Shown: positions 45,362-54,680 of the stretch, one piece after another
Layout: every line of letters begins with the position of its first letter
Numbering within the stretch: the stretch's first letter is position 1
Source: Amycolatopsis deserti
Lineage (GTDB): Bacteria; Actinomycetota; Actinomycetes; Mycobacteriales; Pseudonocardiaceae
Direction: 5' to 3'
Assembly (NCBI RefSeq): GCF_014653945.1
Contig: NZ_BNAU01000004.1
Location: forward strand, 558,001 to 622,000
DNA length: 64,000 bases
The notes under the pieces: generated by a model
Seen by the model: only the letters and a program-made list of their open reading frames with translations
What the model was told of the DNA's origin: nothing
Databases searched by the model: none
Made by a program: the position numbers and the translations under genes

Positions 45362-45753
45362 ATAAGGGCAGCGGGTCCAGCGGCGGGGAATCAGCCGCGA
45401 TCGCCGCCTGCATGTCACCACTGGGGCTGGGCAGCGACGTGGCGATCTCGGTGCGCGGCCCGGTTCACGACACCGGGATCGTCGCACTGAAGGCCACCCG
45501 CGGCCGGATCCCGATCACCGGGCACTGGCCCGACGCGCCCGGCCGCCGCTGGCACGTCGGGCCGATGGCGCGCAGCGTGCGCGACATCGCCGCCGCGTTG
45601 TGGATCCTCGCCGGGCCGGACGGCGTGGACGGCCATGTCCAGTACAGCCCGTCGCAGAACGACCCGCCGGAGCCGAGCGGGATCCGCGTGAGCTGGGCGA
45701 GCGAGCCCGCGTTCGGCCCGGTGGACGCCGAGGTGACCGCGACGGTCCGTCGG
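45362..45753 (+). pseudogene. Amidase-signature gene fragment
   Basis: Reads GSGSSGGESAAIAACMSPLG then GSDVAISVRGP, VALKATRGRIPITGHWP and PMARSVRDIAAALWILAGPDG: the Ser-cisSer-Lys amidase core (SSGG and the S-V-R nucleophile strand). Both ends are missing. It begins without a start codon at the edge of the Clp-N operator and loses similarity at about VDAEVTATVR, just before the 3' end of pobA. A full amidase has about 450-500 residues; roughly 130 remain. Confidence 0.75.
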
Positions 45754-45801
45754 GGTCCAACTCGAAGCCGTCAGCCCCGTGCGCCTCCGCGGCCCCGCGC
45801 T

Positions 45802-46983
45802 TCAGGCGAACGGCAGCCCCACGTAGTTCTCCGCGATGCTCGTCGCCGCGGCGCGGGACGTCGCCGTGTACCGCAGCTGCGACAGCTGCAGCCGCCGGGT
45901 GAAGTCGTCCGCCGCGGGGTCCACGTGCAGCATCGAGGTCATGTACCAGGAGAAGTGCTCGGCCCGCCACACGCGCCGCAGACAGGTGTCCGAATAGGAC
46001 TCCGCCAGCTCGCTTCGCTTGTGCTGCAACAACTCCACCAGGGCGCGGGACAGCACGCGGACGTCCGCGACCGCCAGGTTCATGCCCTTGGCACCGGTCG
46101 GCGGGACGATGTGCGCGGCGTCGCCGGCGAGGAACAGGCGGCCGTACTGCATGGGTTCGGTCACGAAGCTGCGCATCGGCGTGATGCCCTTGTCCAGGAT
46201 CGGCCCCTCGCGCAGCACGAAATCGTGCGCGTTCGTGGTGAGCCGGACGTCCAGTTCGGACCAGATGCGGTCGTCGGACCAGTTCTCGATCTTCTCGTCG
46301 CTGGGCACCTGGAGGTAGAGCCGCGTGATCTCCGGCGAGCGCATGCTGTGCAGGGCGAACCCGCGCTCGTGGTGGGTGTAGATCAGCTCCTCGTGCGAGG
46401 GCGGGGTCTGCGCCAGCACACCGAGCCACGCGAACGGGTACTCGCGGTCGAAGGTTTTGATCCGGTCCGCGGGGATCGTCGGGCGGCTGACGCCGTGGAA
46501 GCCGTCGCAGCCCGCGATCACGTCGCACTCCAGGGTGCGCGCCTCCCCGTCGGCGTCGCGGTAGGTGACACGCGGGTTTTCGGTGTCCACGTCGTGCAGT
46601 TCGACGTCGGTGACCTCGAAGTGGATCGGGTAGCCCTTGGCCTCGTGCGCGGCGATCAGGTCCTTGACGATCTCCTGCTGCCCGTACACGGTGATCGACT
46701 TGCCGGTCAGCTCGGTGAGCGCGATGCGGTGGTCCTGGCCGTCGAACCGCAGCGAGAACCCGTGGTGCGGCAGGCCTTGGGCGTCCAGCCGCGCGCCGAC
46801 GCCGATCTCCCGCAGCAGCTCGACCGTCGGGTGCTCGCAGACCCCGGCGCGCACCCGCTTCTCCACGTAGGCGCGGCTGCGCGTCTCGAGGACCACGGCG
46901 TCGACACCCTCGGCGTGCAGCAGGTACGACAACAGCAGACCTGCCGGCCCGGCGCCGATGATCCCGACCTGTGTGCGCGTCAC
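45802..46983 (-). CDS. pobA: 4-hydroxybenzoate 3-monooxygenase
   Basis: 393 residues, the exact family length. FAD/NAD(P)H-dependent hydroxylation of 4-hydroxybenzoate to protocatechuate. VGIIGAGPAGLLLSYLLHAE (FAD), RAGVCEHPTVELLRE, DVIAGCDGFHGVSR and LAGDAAHIVPPTGAKGMNLA are the PHBH motifs. GTG 46983 follows GGAGG at good spacing; GTG is preferred over ATG 47013. No PobR or protocatechuate genes are adjacent. Confidence 0.93.
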   Translation of the reverse strand: MTRTQVGIIGAGPAGLLLSYLLHAEGVDAVVLETRSRAYVEKRVRAGVCEHPTVELLREIGVGARLDAQGLPHHGFSLRFDGQDHRIALTELTGKSITVYGQQEIVKDLIAAHEAKGYPIHFEVTDVELHDVDTENPRVTYRDADGEARTLECDVIAGCDGFHGVSRPTIPADRIKTFDREYPFAWLGVLAQTPPSHEELIYTHHERGFALHSMRSPEITRLYLQVPSDEKIENWSDDRIWSELDVRLTTNAHDFVLREGPILDKGITPMRSFVTEPMQYGRLFLAGDAAHIVPPTGAKGMNLAVADVRVLSRALVELLQHKRSELAESYSDTCLRRVWRAEHFSWYMTSMLHVDPAADDFTRRLQLSQLRYTATSRAAATSIAENYVGLPFA

Positions 46984-47068
46984 TGCGACCTCCAACCTTC
47001 GCTGTTCCGGCACCCAGGATGCGGTCGGGCCGGGCCCGAGGCCAGCACTGCTTCCATTCAGTGGAAGC

Positions 47069-47815
47069 TCATCCCCGCTGCCCGGCGAGCCAGTCGTCGA
47101 ACGTGGTGGGTGCGAGCCGGGCGCCGTCGCCGGGCAGCATCACCTCGCCGGCCATGTCCGGGCCGAACAACCCGGACCAGGTCGGCGCGAACTTCGCCGA
47201 CCGTCCGCGCGCCTCGTAGGTGCGGCGCGCCATGTCGACCAGGTCCTGCGGCTCCGGGCCGGCGAGGTCGAGGCGGTCGCGCAGCGGTTCCCCGGTGGCG
47301 ATCTCGGCGAGCACGTCGGCCACGTCGTCCGGCGCGACCGGTTGGACGAGTAACGGCGCGATGGACACGACGCCGTCCTGCTCGCCCCAGCCGGCGACCA
47401 TCCCGGCGAAGTCGTGGAACTGCGCGGCGCGGACGATCGACCACGGCACCGGCCCGCCGGCGACGAGTCGTTCCTGCTCGCGCTTGCCCGCGTAGTGCGC
47501 GTTGCCCTCGACGCGGTCGACGCCGAGGATCGACAGCAGGACGTGGTGCCGCACCCCGGCGCGCTCCTCCGCGGCCAGCAGGTTCCGCGTGGTGCCGCCG
47601 AAGTAGGCGACGGTTTCGTCTCTGTCCATCGGCGGGGCGCTCAAGGCGTCGACGACCGCGTCCACCCCGGTCAGCGCCTCCTCCAGGCCCGCGCCGGTGG
47701 CGAGGTCCACGCCGAGCGAACGGCTGATCCGCACGACCTCGTGCCCGTCCCGCTCGAGGGCGGCGACGGTGCGTTGCCCGATGTTGCCGGTGGCCCCGAG
47801 GACTGCGATGCGCAT
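47069..47815 (-). CDS. NmrA-like NAD(P)-binding protein
   Basis: 248 residues, atypical SDR. The N-terminal MRIAVLGATGNIGQRTVAAL is the GxxGxxG dinucleotide site; HHVLLSILGVDRVEGNAHYA and REQERLVAGGPVPWSIVRAA are typical of NmrA/HSCARG-like and YlxX proteins that act as reductases or redox sensors. Divergent from an Rrf2 regulator with a clear operator between them; this pairing is common in actinobacteria. Confidence 0.88.
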   Translation of the reverse strand: MRIAVLGATGNIGQRTVAALERDGHEVVRISRSLGVDLATGAGLEEALTGVDAVVDALSAPPMDRDETVAYFGGTTRNLLAAEERAGVRHHVLLSILGVDRVEGNAHYAGKREQERLVAGGPVPWSIVRAAQFHDFAGMVAGWGEQDGVVSIAPLLVQPVAPDDVADVLAEIATGEPLRDRLDLAGPEPQDLVDMARRTYEARGRSAKFAPTWSGLFGPDMAGEVMLPGDGARLAPTTFDDWLAGQRG

Positions 47816-47828
47816 GTTCTCCTCCTTT

Positions 47829-47849
47829 TATGGACTTAATAGGTCCATA
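47829..47849. promoter_or_regulatory. Rrf2-type operator between the NmrA-like and rrf2 genes
   Basis: TATGGAC-N7-GTCCATA, a perfect 7-bp inverted repeat in an A/T-rich island, 13 bp from the start of the NmrA-like gene and 23 bp from the rrf2 start. Confidence 0.7.
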
Positions 47850-47872
47850 ATATCGCAGATACACTGGTCCGT

Positions 47873-48364
47873 GTGAAGCTGCCATCGAGCACGGAGTGGG
47901 TGCTGCACTGCGCGACGACGCTGGCGCAGCTGGAGCCGGGCGGGACGGCCTCGACGGCGCAGCTCGCGGAGTACTTCGACCTGCCGGCGCCCTACCTCGC
48001 GAAGCAGCTGAAGGCGCTGGTCCGGGCCGGGGTGCTGACCGCCACGACGGGCCCCCGCGGCGGCTTCCGGCTGGCCCGGCCCGCGGCGGAGATCACGCTG
48101 CTGGAGATCGTCGAGGCGGTCGACGGGGCGTCCGCGCCGTACGAGTGCCGGGAGATCCGGCAGCAGGGCCGGGGCGCCCTACCACCCGAGGAGTGCCGCG
48201 AGACGTGCCTGCTGGCGGCGAAGATGGCGAGCGCCCACGAGGCCTGGCGGGAGCGCCTGAGAACCGAGTCCCTGGGCGATGTCCTCGCCGAGCTGCCGGA
48301 GTGGGCACCGCAACGGACCCGGCGTCTGCTGAACGAGACCAGCCCCGCGCGCCGATCGAGCTGA
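47873..48364 (+). CDS. Rrf2-family regulator
   Basis: 163 residues. Winged helix (ASTAQLAEYFDLPAPYLAKQ, LKALVRAGVLTATTGPRGGF) then three cysteines in the effector region (YECREI ... EECRETC), spaced 17 and 4 residues, compatible with redox sensing or an iron-sulfur cluster but not the IscR spacing. GTG start; probably represses the divergent NmrA-like gene and itself. Confidence 0.88.
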   Translation: MKLPSSTEWVLHCATTLAQLEPGGTASTAQLAEYFDLPAPYLAKQLKALVRAGVLTATTGPRGGFRLARPAAEITLLEIVEAVDGASAPYECREIRQQGRGALPPEECRETCLLAAKMASAHEAWRERLRTESLGDVLAELPEWAPQRTRRLLNETSPARRSS

Positions 48365-48589
48365 GCCCCAACGCAGCCGCGAGGGCAACCCCGGCGCAGC
48401 CGGCCCGCGCAGCGCTGGTGCTCGCCGCGGCGAGCGGCCCCGGCCCTCCGACTCAACGCGGCCGCCACAGCGCCCAGCGTGGGCAGCCCGCCAGACGGGC
48501 ACCGCCGTCACCGGGCACACCCGGCGCCAATCACGCGGCCCGCGAGGCGGGCGCAGCCGGCCACGGCCACCCCGCCAAGCGCCCCCATC

Positions 48590-49366
48590 TCAACTCGGCT
48601 GCCGCAATGCCCGAGGCGCGCCCAGCGTCCGCGAAATCCCCCGCGCCGCGGCTCGCACCGCGGGCACCATCGAGCGCGGGTCCGGCCCCGCGGCCGGGAT
48701 CACGATCGAAATCGCCGCCACCACCCCATCGTCGGCGCCGTGGACCGGCGCCGCCACCGACAGGGACACCATCTCCACCTGCCGGTCGCTGATCACGTAC
48801 CCGTCGCGGCGCACGTCGGCCAGCACACGGCGCAGCTCGTCCGCCGAGGTGATCGTCTTCGGCGTGTACCGGCGCAGCGGCGCGGCCAGCACCTGCTCCT
48901 GCACCTCGGCCGGCGCGTGCGCCAGCAGCACCAGCCCGACCCCGGTCGCGTGCGCGGCCAGCCGTCCGCCGGGCCGGGACACGATGCTCACCGCGTTCCG
49001 CCCGGAGATCCGCTCCACGTACACCACGTCCGGCACGTCCAGCACCGCGAGCTGCACGTTCTCGTGCGTCGCCTCGTACAGGTCCTCCAGGAACGGCATG
49101 GCCGCGTCCCGCAGCACCAGCCCGCGCGGCGACAGCGACGCGACCTCCCACAGCCACAACCCGACCCGGTACTGCCCGTCGTCCTGCCGTTCCAGCGCCC
49201 CGCGCCGCGCCAGCTCGCCGACGATCCGGTGCGTCGTCGACAGCGGCAGCCCGGTGCGGCGGCTCAGCTCGGACAACGTCATCGCCGGGCGCTCCGGGGT
49301 GAACGCGGCCAGCACGTCCAGCACGCGGTCGACGACCGAGGGTGCCTGCGCCGATGTGTGCCGCAT
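48590..49366 (-). CDS. IclR-family regulator
   Basis: 258 residues. N-terminal winged helix (MTLSELSRRTGLPLSTTHRI) and a C-terminal IclR effector domain (RPGGRLAAHATGVGLVLLAH; YVISDRQVEMVSLSVAAPV). It lies 9 bp downstream of the MetE-like gene on the same strand, so the two are likely co-transcribed. The 225 bp between its stop and the rrf2 stop are GC-rich without a gene. Confidence 0.9.
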   Translation of the reverse strand: MRHTSAQAPSVVDRVLDVLAAFTPERPAMTLSELSRRTGLPLSTTHRIVGELARRGALERQDDGQYRVGLWLWEVASLSPRGLVLRDAAMPFLEDLYEATHENVQLAVLDVPDVVYVERISGRNAVSIVSRPGGRLAAHATGVGLVLLAHAPAEVQEQVLAAPLRRYTPKTITSADELRRVLADVRRDGYVISDRQVEMVSLSVAAPVHGADDGVVAAISIVIPAAGPDPRSMVPAVRAAARGISRTLGAPRALRQPS

Positions 49367-49375
49367 CAGCTCAGG

Positions 49376-50500
49376 CTAACGGCCCCACACCAGCTCGGCG
49401 GTCTCGACGATCCGCTCCAGCTTCGCCTTCTGCTCGTCCTGCGTGAGGTCGTTGCCCTCCTCGGTGGAGGAGAACCCGCACTGCCCGGACAGGCACAGCT
49501 GGTCGAGATCGACGTACCGCGCCGCCTCGTCGATGCGCCGCCGCAGCGAATCGACCGGCTCCAGCTCCCCGCGCTTGGTCGTGACCAGCCCGAGCACGAC
49601 GTACTTGCCCTTCGGCACGAACCGCAGCGGCTCGAACCCGCCGGAGCGCTCGTCGTCGAACTCCAGGAAGTAGCCGTCCACCTCCAGCTCGTTGAACAAC
49701 GCGTCGGCGACGAAGTCGTACCCGCCGGAGGCCACCCACGACGAGCGGAAGTTGCCGCGGCACAGGTGGGTCGTCACGGTCAGCCCCGCGGGGCGGCCGG
49801 CCAGCGCGGCGTTCATCGTCTTGATGTTGCGCACGTGCTGCTTGTCCGGGTCGCCGCCCATCTCGGCCACCAGCTGCCGCTGCGCCGGGTCGTTGAGGTA
49901 GGCCAGGCTGGTGTCGTCGAGCTGCAGGTAGGTGCAGCCCAGCTCGGCCATCCCGGCGATCTCCTTGGCGTAGGCCGCGGCGAGGTCGCTGTAGAACTCC
50001 TCGAGGTCGGGGTAGACCCGCTCGGAGACGGCGCGGCGGCCGCCCCGGTAGTAGATCATGCTGGGCGACGGGATGGTCTGCTTCGGCGTCTGCGACGGGT
50101 CCACAATGGACTTCAGGAACGCGAAGTGGTCGCCGAAGATCGTGCCGGACAACCCGACCTTGCCGTCCACCTTCAGGCCGGCCGGGCTGAACTCGATGTC
50201 CCCGGCCGCGTTGTGGAACTTGACGTGCAGCTTCTCCTCGCTGCGGGAGATGCCGTCGAGGGAGTAGATGAAGTCCATGTGCCAGGAGGCGCGGCGGAAC
50301 TCGCCGTCGGTGGCCGAGCGCAGCCCGACCTCGCGCTGCATCGCGACGACGTCGCGGATCGCGCTGTCCTCCACGGCCTTCAGGTCCTCGGCGCTGATGG
50401 CGCCCCGCGCGAAGTCCTCGCGGGCCCGGTGCAGTTCGTCGGGCCGCAGCAGGCTGCCCACGTGATCGGCGCGGAACGGCGGTGTCGTGCGCACAGTCAT
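49376..50500 (-). CDS. MetE-like zinc methyltransferase (catalytic half only)
   Basis: 374 residues corresponding to the C-terminal barrel of cobalamin-independent methionine synthase. The zinc ligands are present: H-x-C in THLCRGNF, Glu in DGYFLEFDDERSGG, Cys in LSGQCGFSS. The N-terminal folate-binding half of MetE (about 750 aa in total) is absent, as in YxjG/core-MetE proteins, so methyl donor and acceptor may differ from folate/homocysteine. Start ATG 50500. In operon with IclR. Confidence 0.88.
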   Translation of the reverse strand: MTVRTTPPFRADHVGSLLRPDELHRAREDFARGAISAEDLKAVEDSAIRDVVAMQREVGLRSATDGEFRRASWHMDFIYSLDGISRSEEKLHVKFHNAAGDIEFSPAGLKVDGKVGLSGTIFGDHFAFLKSIVDPSQTPKQTIPSPSMIYYRGGRRAVSERVYPDLEEFYSDLAAAYAKEIAGMAELGCTYLQLDDTSLAYLNDPAQRQLVAEMGGDPDKQHVRNIKTMNAALAGRPAGLTVTTHLCRGNFRSSWVASGGYDFVADALFNELEVDGYFLEFDDERSGGFEPLRFVPKGKYVVLGLVTTKRGELEPVDSLRRRIDEAARYVDLDQLCLSGQCGFSSTEEGNDLTQDEQKAKLERIVETAELVWGR

Positions 50501-50539
50501 GCCCCGATCTTCGGCCACCGCACCACCGCGCACAACCCG

Positions 50540-50584
50540 CCTTCCGTCCCGCGGCGACCGCCTCGGCAACCGCGGGACGGAAGG
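50540..50584 (-). terminator. Hairpin between the ketosynthase and MetE-like genes
   Basis: CCTTCCGTCCCGCGG (50540-50554) pairs perfectly with CCGCGGGACGGAAGG (50570-50584) around a 15-nt loop. It lies in the 93-bp gap after the ketosynthase stop; no T-run. Confidence 0.65.
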
Positions 50585-50593
50585 TCTCGCGGA

Positions 50594-51754
50594 TCAGGCC
50601 GGCGGGCCGAGCACGACGACCGAGTTGTGGCCGCCCATGCCGAGCGACGACTTGACGGTCAGCCCGTCACCGACCGGCACCCGGCCGGTGAGCAGCTGCG
50701 GGTGCCCGGGCGCCACCGCGGGCGGCGCCGGGATGTACCCGCGGTCGTAGCCGAGCGCGGCGACCGACACCTCGACCGCCGAGGCCGCGCCCTGGCAGTG
50801 CCCGACCAGCGGCTTGACCGAGTACACCCCGGTCGCGGCCCCGAACTCCTGCTCCAGGATCGTCGCCTCGGCCGTGTCGCACTGCTTGGTCCCCGGCCCG
50901 TGCGCGTTGAGGTAGCGCACCGCCGCCGCGGGCACCCCGGCGTTGGCCAGCGCGTCCCGGAAGCAGCCGCGGACCTGCCGCAGGTCCGGGTCGACCGAGG
51001 TCACGTGGTACCCGTCGTGCGACATCGCGCCGCCCAGGGCCATCGCGTAGGGACGAGTCGCGTTGCGGGACAGCACGAACGCCACCGCCGCCTCACCCAC
51101 GAGGAACCCGCGGCTGCCCTCCTGGAAGGGACGGCACGCCTCGAGCGGTTCGGTGTCGGTGACGGCCACGCCGAGCCGCACGAAGTGCCGCACGTTCTCC
51201 TGCGTCGCCGACACGTCGGTGGCCACGAACACGACGTCGTCGACGATCCCCGCGTCCAGCCACGCCTTCGCGGTGAGCAGCCCGGCGTTGCCGGAGGCGC
51301 ACATCGCCGACACGTTCATCGCCGGCCCGTGGAACCCGTACTCCTGCATGAACGTCGACATCGGCGTCGACGGCATCAGGCCCAGGTACTCCCTGGGCCG
51401 CACGTCACCTCCGCGATCGAGGTAGAACTCCCGCCAGAGGTCCACCTCGCCGAGCACCACCGCATGCAGCAGCCCGACCCGCTTCCCGGGCTGCCAGCCG
51501 CGCTCCCCCGCATCGGCTATCGCTTCCCGGGCCGCGGCCCGCATCGCCCGCGCGAACCGGCTCGGCCCGTCCACCGGGTTGCCGCCGTCGGCCACCTTCG
51601 CGACCCAGCCGGGCTCCTCCGGCTGGGCCCCGTAGCCGGCTTCCAGCCCGGCCGCAGGCTTGCCGGAAGTCAGCCCGTCCCACAGGTGTTCCCGGCCCCA
51701 GCCGTAGCCGGTGACCGCCCCGATGCCGCAGATTGCCATTTCCCGCGAGTCCAT
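50594..51754 (-). CDS. Stand-alone beta-ketoacyl synthase
   Basis: 386 residues, KAS II/FabF-like fold. Active-site Cys in NVSAMCASGNAGLL, His in YLNAHGPGTKQCDTAE, and His in VKPLVGHCQGAASAVE; GLGMGGHNSVV matches the C-terminal signature. No acyl carrier protein, ketoreductase or chain-length factor lies nearby. The nucleophile context MCASG differs from the usual ACASG. It may serve an unlinked polyketide/fatty-acid pathway. Start ATG 51754. Confidence 0.87.
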   Translation of the reverse strand: MDSREMAICGIGAVTGYGWGREHLWDGLTSGKPAAGLEAGYGAQPEEPGWVAKVADGGNPVDGPSRFARAMRAAAREAIADAGERGWQPGKRVGLLHAVVLGEVDLWREFYLDRGGDVRPREYLGLMPSTPMSTFMQEYGFHGPAMNVSAMCASGNAGLLTAKAWLDAGIVDDVVFVATDVSATQENVRHFVRLGVAVTDTEPLEACRPFQEGSRGFLVGEAAVAFVLSRNATRPYAMALGGAMSHDGYHVTSVDPDLRQVRGCFRDALANAGVPAAAVRYLNAHGPGTKQCDTAEATILEQEFGAATGVYSVKPLVGHCQGAASAVEVSVAALGYDRGYIPAPPAVAPGHPQLLTGRVPVGDGLTVKSSLGMGGHNSVVVLGPPA

Positions 51755-51947
51755 CGCACTCGCCCCTCCTTCGTCATTGCCTCTACGATCCGTCCCGAGG
51801 GACGGACTCGTTCCAAGCCAACGTCGGCTGGCCGGAAGGGCATAACCGAGCGAAGTCCGCCACCGGAGATTGGTGCGGACGGACTACGGGAAACCGGCCG
51901 AATGGTGTAATCGAACAGCAGAAGATGCTCGGCGGATCGGACGGAAG

Positions 51948-54680
51948 ATGGAGCCAAACGCCAACCACGGGGAAGGCGTCCCTGGCCTGTCCGTCGATCA
52001 CGAACAGCTGATCGACCTGGCGTTGTCCACCGACCGCGCGGTGATCTGGTCGTTCGCGTTCGAAGGCGACGTCCTGGCCTGGCGCTCCGGTCTGGACCGG
52101 CTGCTCGCCCTGCCCGGGGCCCCCGAGGCCGACGTCCGCAAGACGCTGTCCGAGCTGGTCGAGCCGCTGGTCGTGGCCGCGCGCACCGCGCCGGTCTGGC
52201 ACGACCTGGAGCTGGAGCAGCCCTACCGGACCCCGGCAGGCGACGCGCGCTGGCTCCGCTTCCACGCCCGCACGTTCGAGGGCGGGCTGCTCGGCATCGC
52301 CACGGACGTGACCGACCGGCACGAGGACCGCCGCGAGCTGGCCGACCTCGCCGACCGCTACCGGCTGCTGGTCGAGCTGAGCCCGGACGGGATCGTGGTG
52401 CACCAGTACGGCGTGCTGACCTACGCCAACCCGGCCGGTCTCGGGTTCGTCGGCGCCAAGTCCGTCTCCGAGGTGCTCGGGCGCCCGATCACCGACTTCG
52501 TCGATCCGCCGTCGGTGCCGTCGATGCTGCGCCGGATCGCCGGGCTGAACGAGCCGGGCGCCACGTCCGAGCCGGCGGAGGCGGTGCTGACCAGGCTGGA
52601 CGGCGGCCAGGTCACCGTCGAGTCGGTGTCGGTGCGCACCACCTGGGAGGGCAAGCCGGCCTTCCAGGTGATCATGCGTGACATCAGCGCGCAGAAGGCC
52701 GCCGAGGCCGCGCTGCGCTACCAGGCCGCGCTCGTGCAGCACGTCAGCGACGCGATCATCGCCACGGACGCGCGGGGCCGGGTGACCAGCTGGAATCCGG
52801 CCGCCGAGACGATCTACGGCTGGCGCGCCGCGGACGCGCTGGGCCAGGACGTCGGACGGCTGGTCGGGGCGCCGCTCGACCCGGGTGACGTGCTCGCCCA
52901 CGGCGGCGTCGCGCAGGCCACCCACCGCGCCGCGGACGGGTCGGCGCTCGCGGTGCGGGTGTCGGCGGCCGAAATGGACGACGGCTACGTGCTGGTGTGC
53001 GCGGACGAGACCGCCCGCCGCCGCGCGGAACGCCAGTTCAGCACGGTCGTCGCGGCGCTCGACGAGGGTGTGCTGGTGATCGGCCCGAACGGACGGGTCA
53101 TGTCGGCGAACCCGGCGGCCGAGCTCATCCTCGGCGCCACCGAGGCGGAGCTGATCGGCGCGCCGCCGGACAACTGGCCGCTCTACGACGAGGACGGGCG
53201 GCGGCTCGACCCGTCGGAGTACCCGTCGGCGCAGCTGCGCCGGGGCGGTGAGCCGCAGCAGGGCCGGGTGATGCGCGCCAAGCGCGCCGACGGCCGGATC
53301 GTGTGGCTGTCGGTGTCGTGCCGGGCGATGAACCCGGAGGACATGCCGTCGTCGGCGTTCGTGCTGTCGTTCACCGACATCACCGAGCGCAAGGCGATCG
53401 GCGAGCGGCTCGCGCACGACGCCACCCACGACCCGCTGACCGGCCTGGCCAACCGCACGCTCGTGCTGCAGCGGCTCAACGCGGCCCTGCACGAGGAGGG
53501 CTACGGCGCCACCGCGGTGCTGTTCATCGACCTGGACAAGTTCAAGGTCATCAACGACTCGCTGGGCCACACGGTCGGCGACCGGGTGCTGCAGATCGCC
53601 GGTGAGCGGCTGCGGCACGCGGTGCGCGCCGGGGACGTGGTGGGCCGCCTCGGCGGTGACGAGTTCGTGGTGATCGCGTTCGGCGTGCACGACGAGTCCG
53701 GCGTGCGGGCGCTGACCAACCACATCCGGGACGCGGTGACCACGCCGATCTCGGTCGACGGCCGCCGCCTGCACGTCGACGCGAGCATCGGGATCGTGCT
53801 GACCGGCCCCGGCGATCAGCGCGACGCCGACGAGCTGCTGCGCGATGCGGACGTGGCGATGTACCACGCGAAGACGCTCGGCCGCGGCCGCTACGAGTTC
53901 TTCGACGTCGAGCTGCGGATGCGGATGCAGCGGCGGCTGCGGCTGGAGCAGGACCTGCGCGACGCCGTCCGGCACGGCCGGCTGTGGGCCGCCTACCAGC
54001 CGGTGGTCGACCTGCGCACGGACGAGATGGTCGCGGTCGAGGGCCTGCTGCGCTGGACGCACCCGGTGCACGGGCCGATCTCACCGGCGGAGTTCATCCC
54101 GCTGGCCGAGGAGAGCGATCTGATCAACCTGCTCGGCTCGCACATGCTGCGGGAGACCACGCGCGAGGTCGCCGGGCGGCGCGCGGAGGGCGCCCGGGTC
54201 GGGCTGAAGATCAACCTGTCCACCCGCCAGCTGGACGACCCGGCGCTGGTCCTGGCCGTCGAGGAGGCGCTGGCGGTGACCGGGCTGCCCGCGGAGGCGC
54301 TGTGCCTGGAGATCACCGAGAGCGCGTTGATGCGGGATTCGACGGTCACCAGCAAGACGCTCGCCGCCCTGCGGGACCTCGGCGTGTGCCTGGCGATCGA
54401 CGACTTCGGCACCGGGTACTCGTCGCTGGCGCAGCTGCAGCGGCTGACGCTGGACACGTTGAAGATCGACCGGTCCTTCATCACCGGGCTGGGCGAGTCC
54501 GGCGACGCCGAGGTGATCGTCACCAGCATCATCGCGATGGCCCACGCGGTGCACCTGACCGTCGTCGCCGAGGGCGTGGAGAACGCGAAGCAGCTGGAGA
54601 TCCTCAAGCGGCTCGGCTGCGACCAGGCGCAGGGCTACTACCTGGGCAGGCCGCTGCCTGCCGCGGAGCTGTGGTCCTGA
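51948..54680 (+). CDS. Multi-PAS GGDEF-EAL cyclic-di-GMP enzyme
   Basis: 910 residues. Soluble N-terminal sensor, at least three PAS domains (LLVELSPDGIVVHQYG; VSDAIIATDARGRVTSWNPA; VSANPAAELILGATEAEL), then a GGDEF domain with intact RLGGDEFVVIAF and DPLTGLANRTLV, and an EAL domain with AVEGLLRW, LCLEITES, AIDDFGTGYSS, LKIDRSFI and VVAEGVEN. Both halves keep their catalytic residues, so it may both make and degrade c-di-GMP, which controls development via BldD in actinomycetes. ATG 51948 with GGACGGAAG; an earlier GTG at 51870 is possible. 3' end overlaps the AraC gene by 43 bp. Confidence 0.92.
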   Translation: MEPNANHGEGVPGLSVDHEQLIDLALSTDRAVIWSFAFEGDVLAWRSGLDRLLALPGAPEADVRKTLSELVEPLVVAARTAPVWHDLELEQPYRTPAGDARWLRFHARTFEGGLLGIATDVTDRHEDRRELADLADRYRLLVELSPDGIVVHQYGVLTYANPAGLGFVGAKSVSEVLGRPITDFVDPPSVPSMLRRIAGLNEPGATSEPAEAVLTRLDGGQVTVESVSVRTTWEGKPAFQVIMRDISAQKAAEAALRYQAALVQHVSDAIIATDARGRVTSWNPAAETIYGWRAADALGQDVGRLVGAPLDPGDVLAHGGVAQATHRAADGSALAVRVSAAEMDDGYVLVCADETARRRAERQFSTVVAALDEGVLVIGPNGRVMSANPAAELILGATEAELIGAPPDNWPLYDEDGRRLDPSEYPSAQLRRGGEPQQGRVMRAKRADGRIVWLSVSCRAMNPEDMPSSAFVLSFTDITERKAIGERLAHDATHDPLTGLANRTLVLQRLNAALHEEGYGATAVLFIDLDKFKVINDSLGHTVGDRVLQIAGERLRHAVRAGDVVGRLGGDEFVVIAFGVHDESGVRALTNHIRDAVTTPISVDGRRLHVDASIGIVLTGPGDQRDADELLRDADVAMYHAKTLGRGRYEFFDVELRMRMQRRLRLEQDLRDAVRHGRLWAAYQPVVDLRTDEMVAVEGLLRWTHPVHGPISPAEFIPLAEESDLINLLGSHMLRETTREVAGRRAEGARVGLKINLSTRQLDDPALVLAVEEALAVTGLPAEALCLEITESALMRDSTVTSKTLAALRDLGVCLAIDDFGTGYSSLAQLQRLTLDTLKIDRSFITGLGESGDAEVIVTSIIAMAHAVHLTVVAEGVENAKQLEILKRLGCDQAQGYYLGRPLPAAELWS

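Noticed and set aside
48365-48589. Possible gene between the rrf2 and iclR stops
   Set aside because: The open frames here are Ala/Pro/Arg-rich, lack ribosome sites and extend antisense into iclR.
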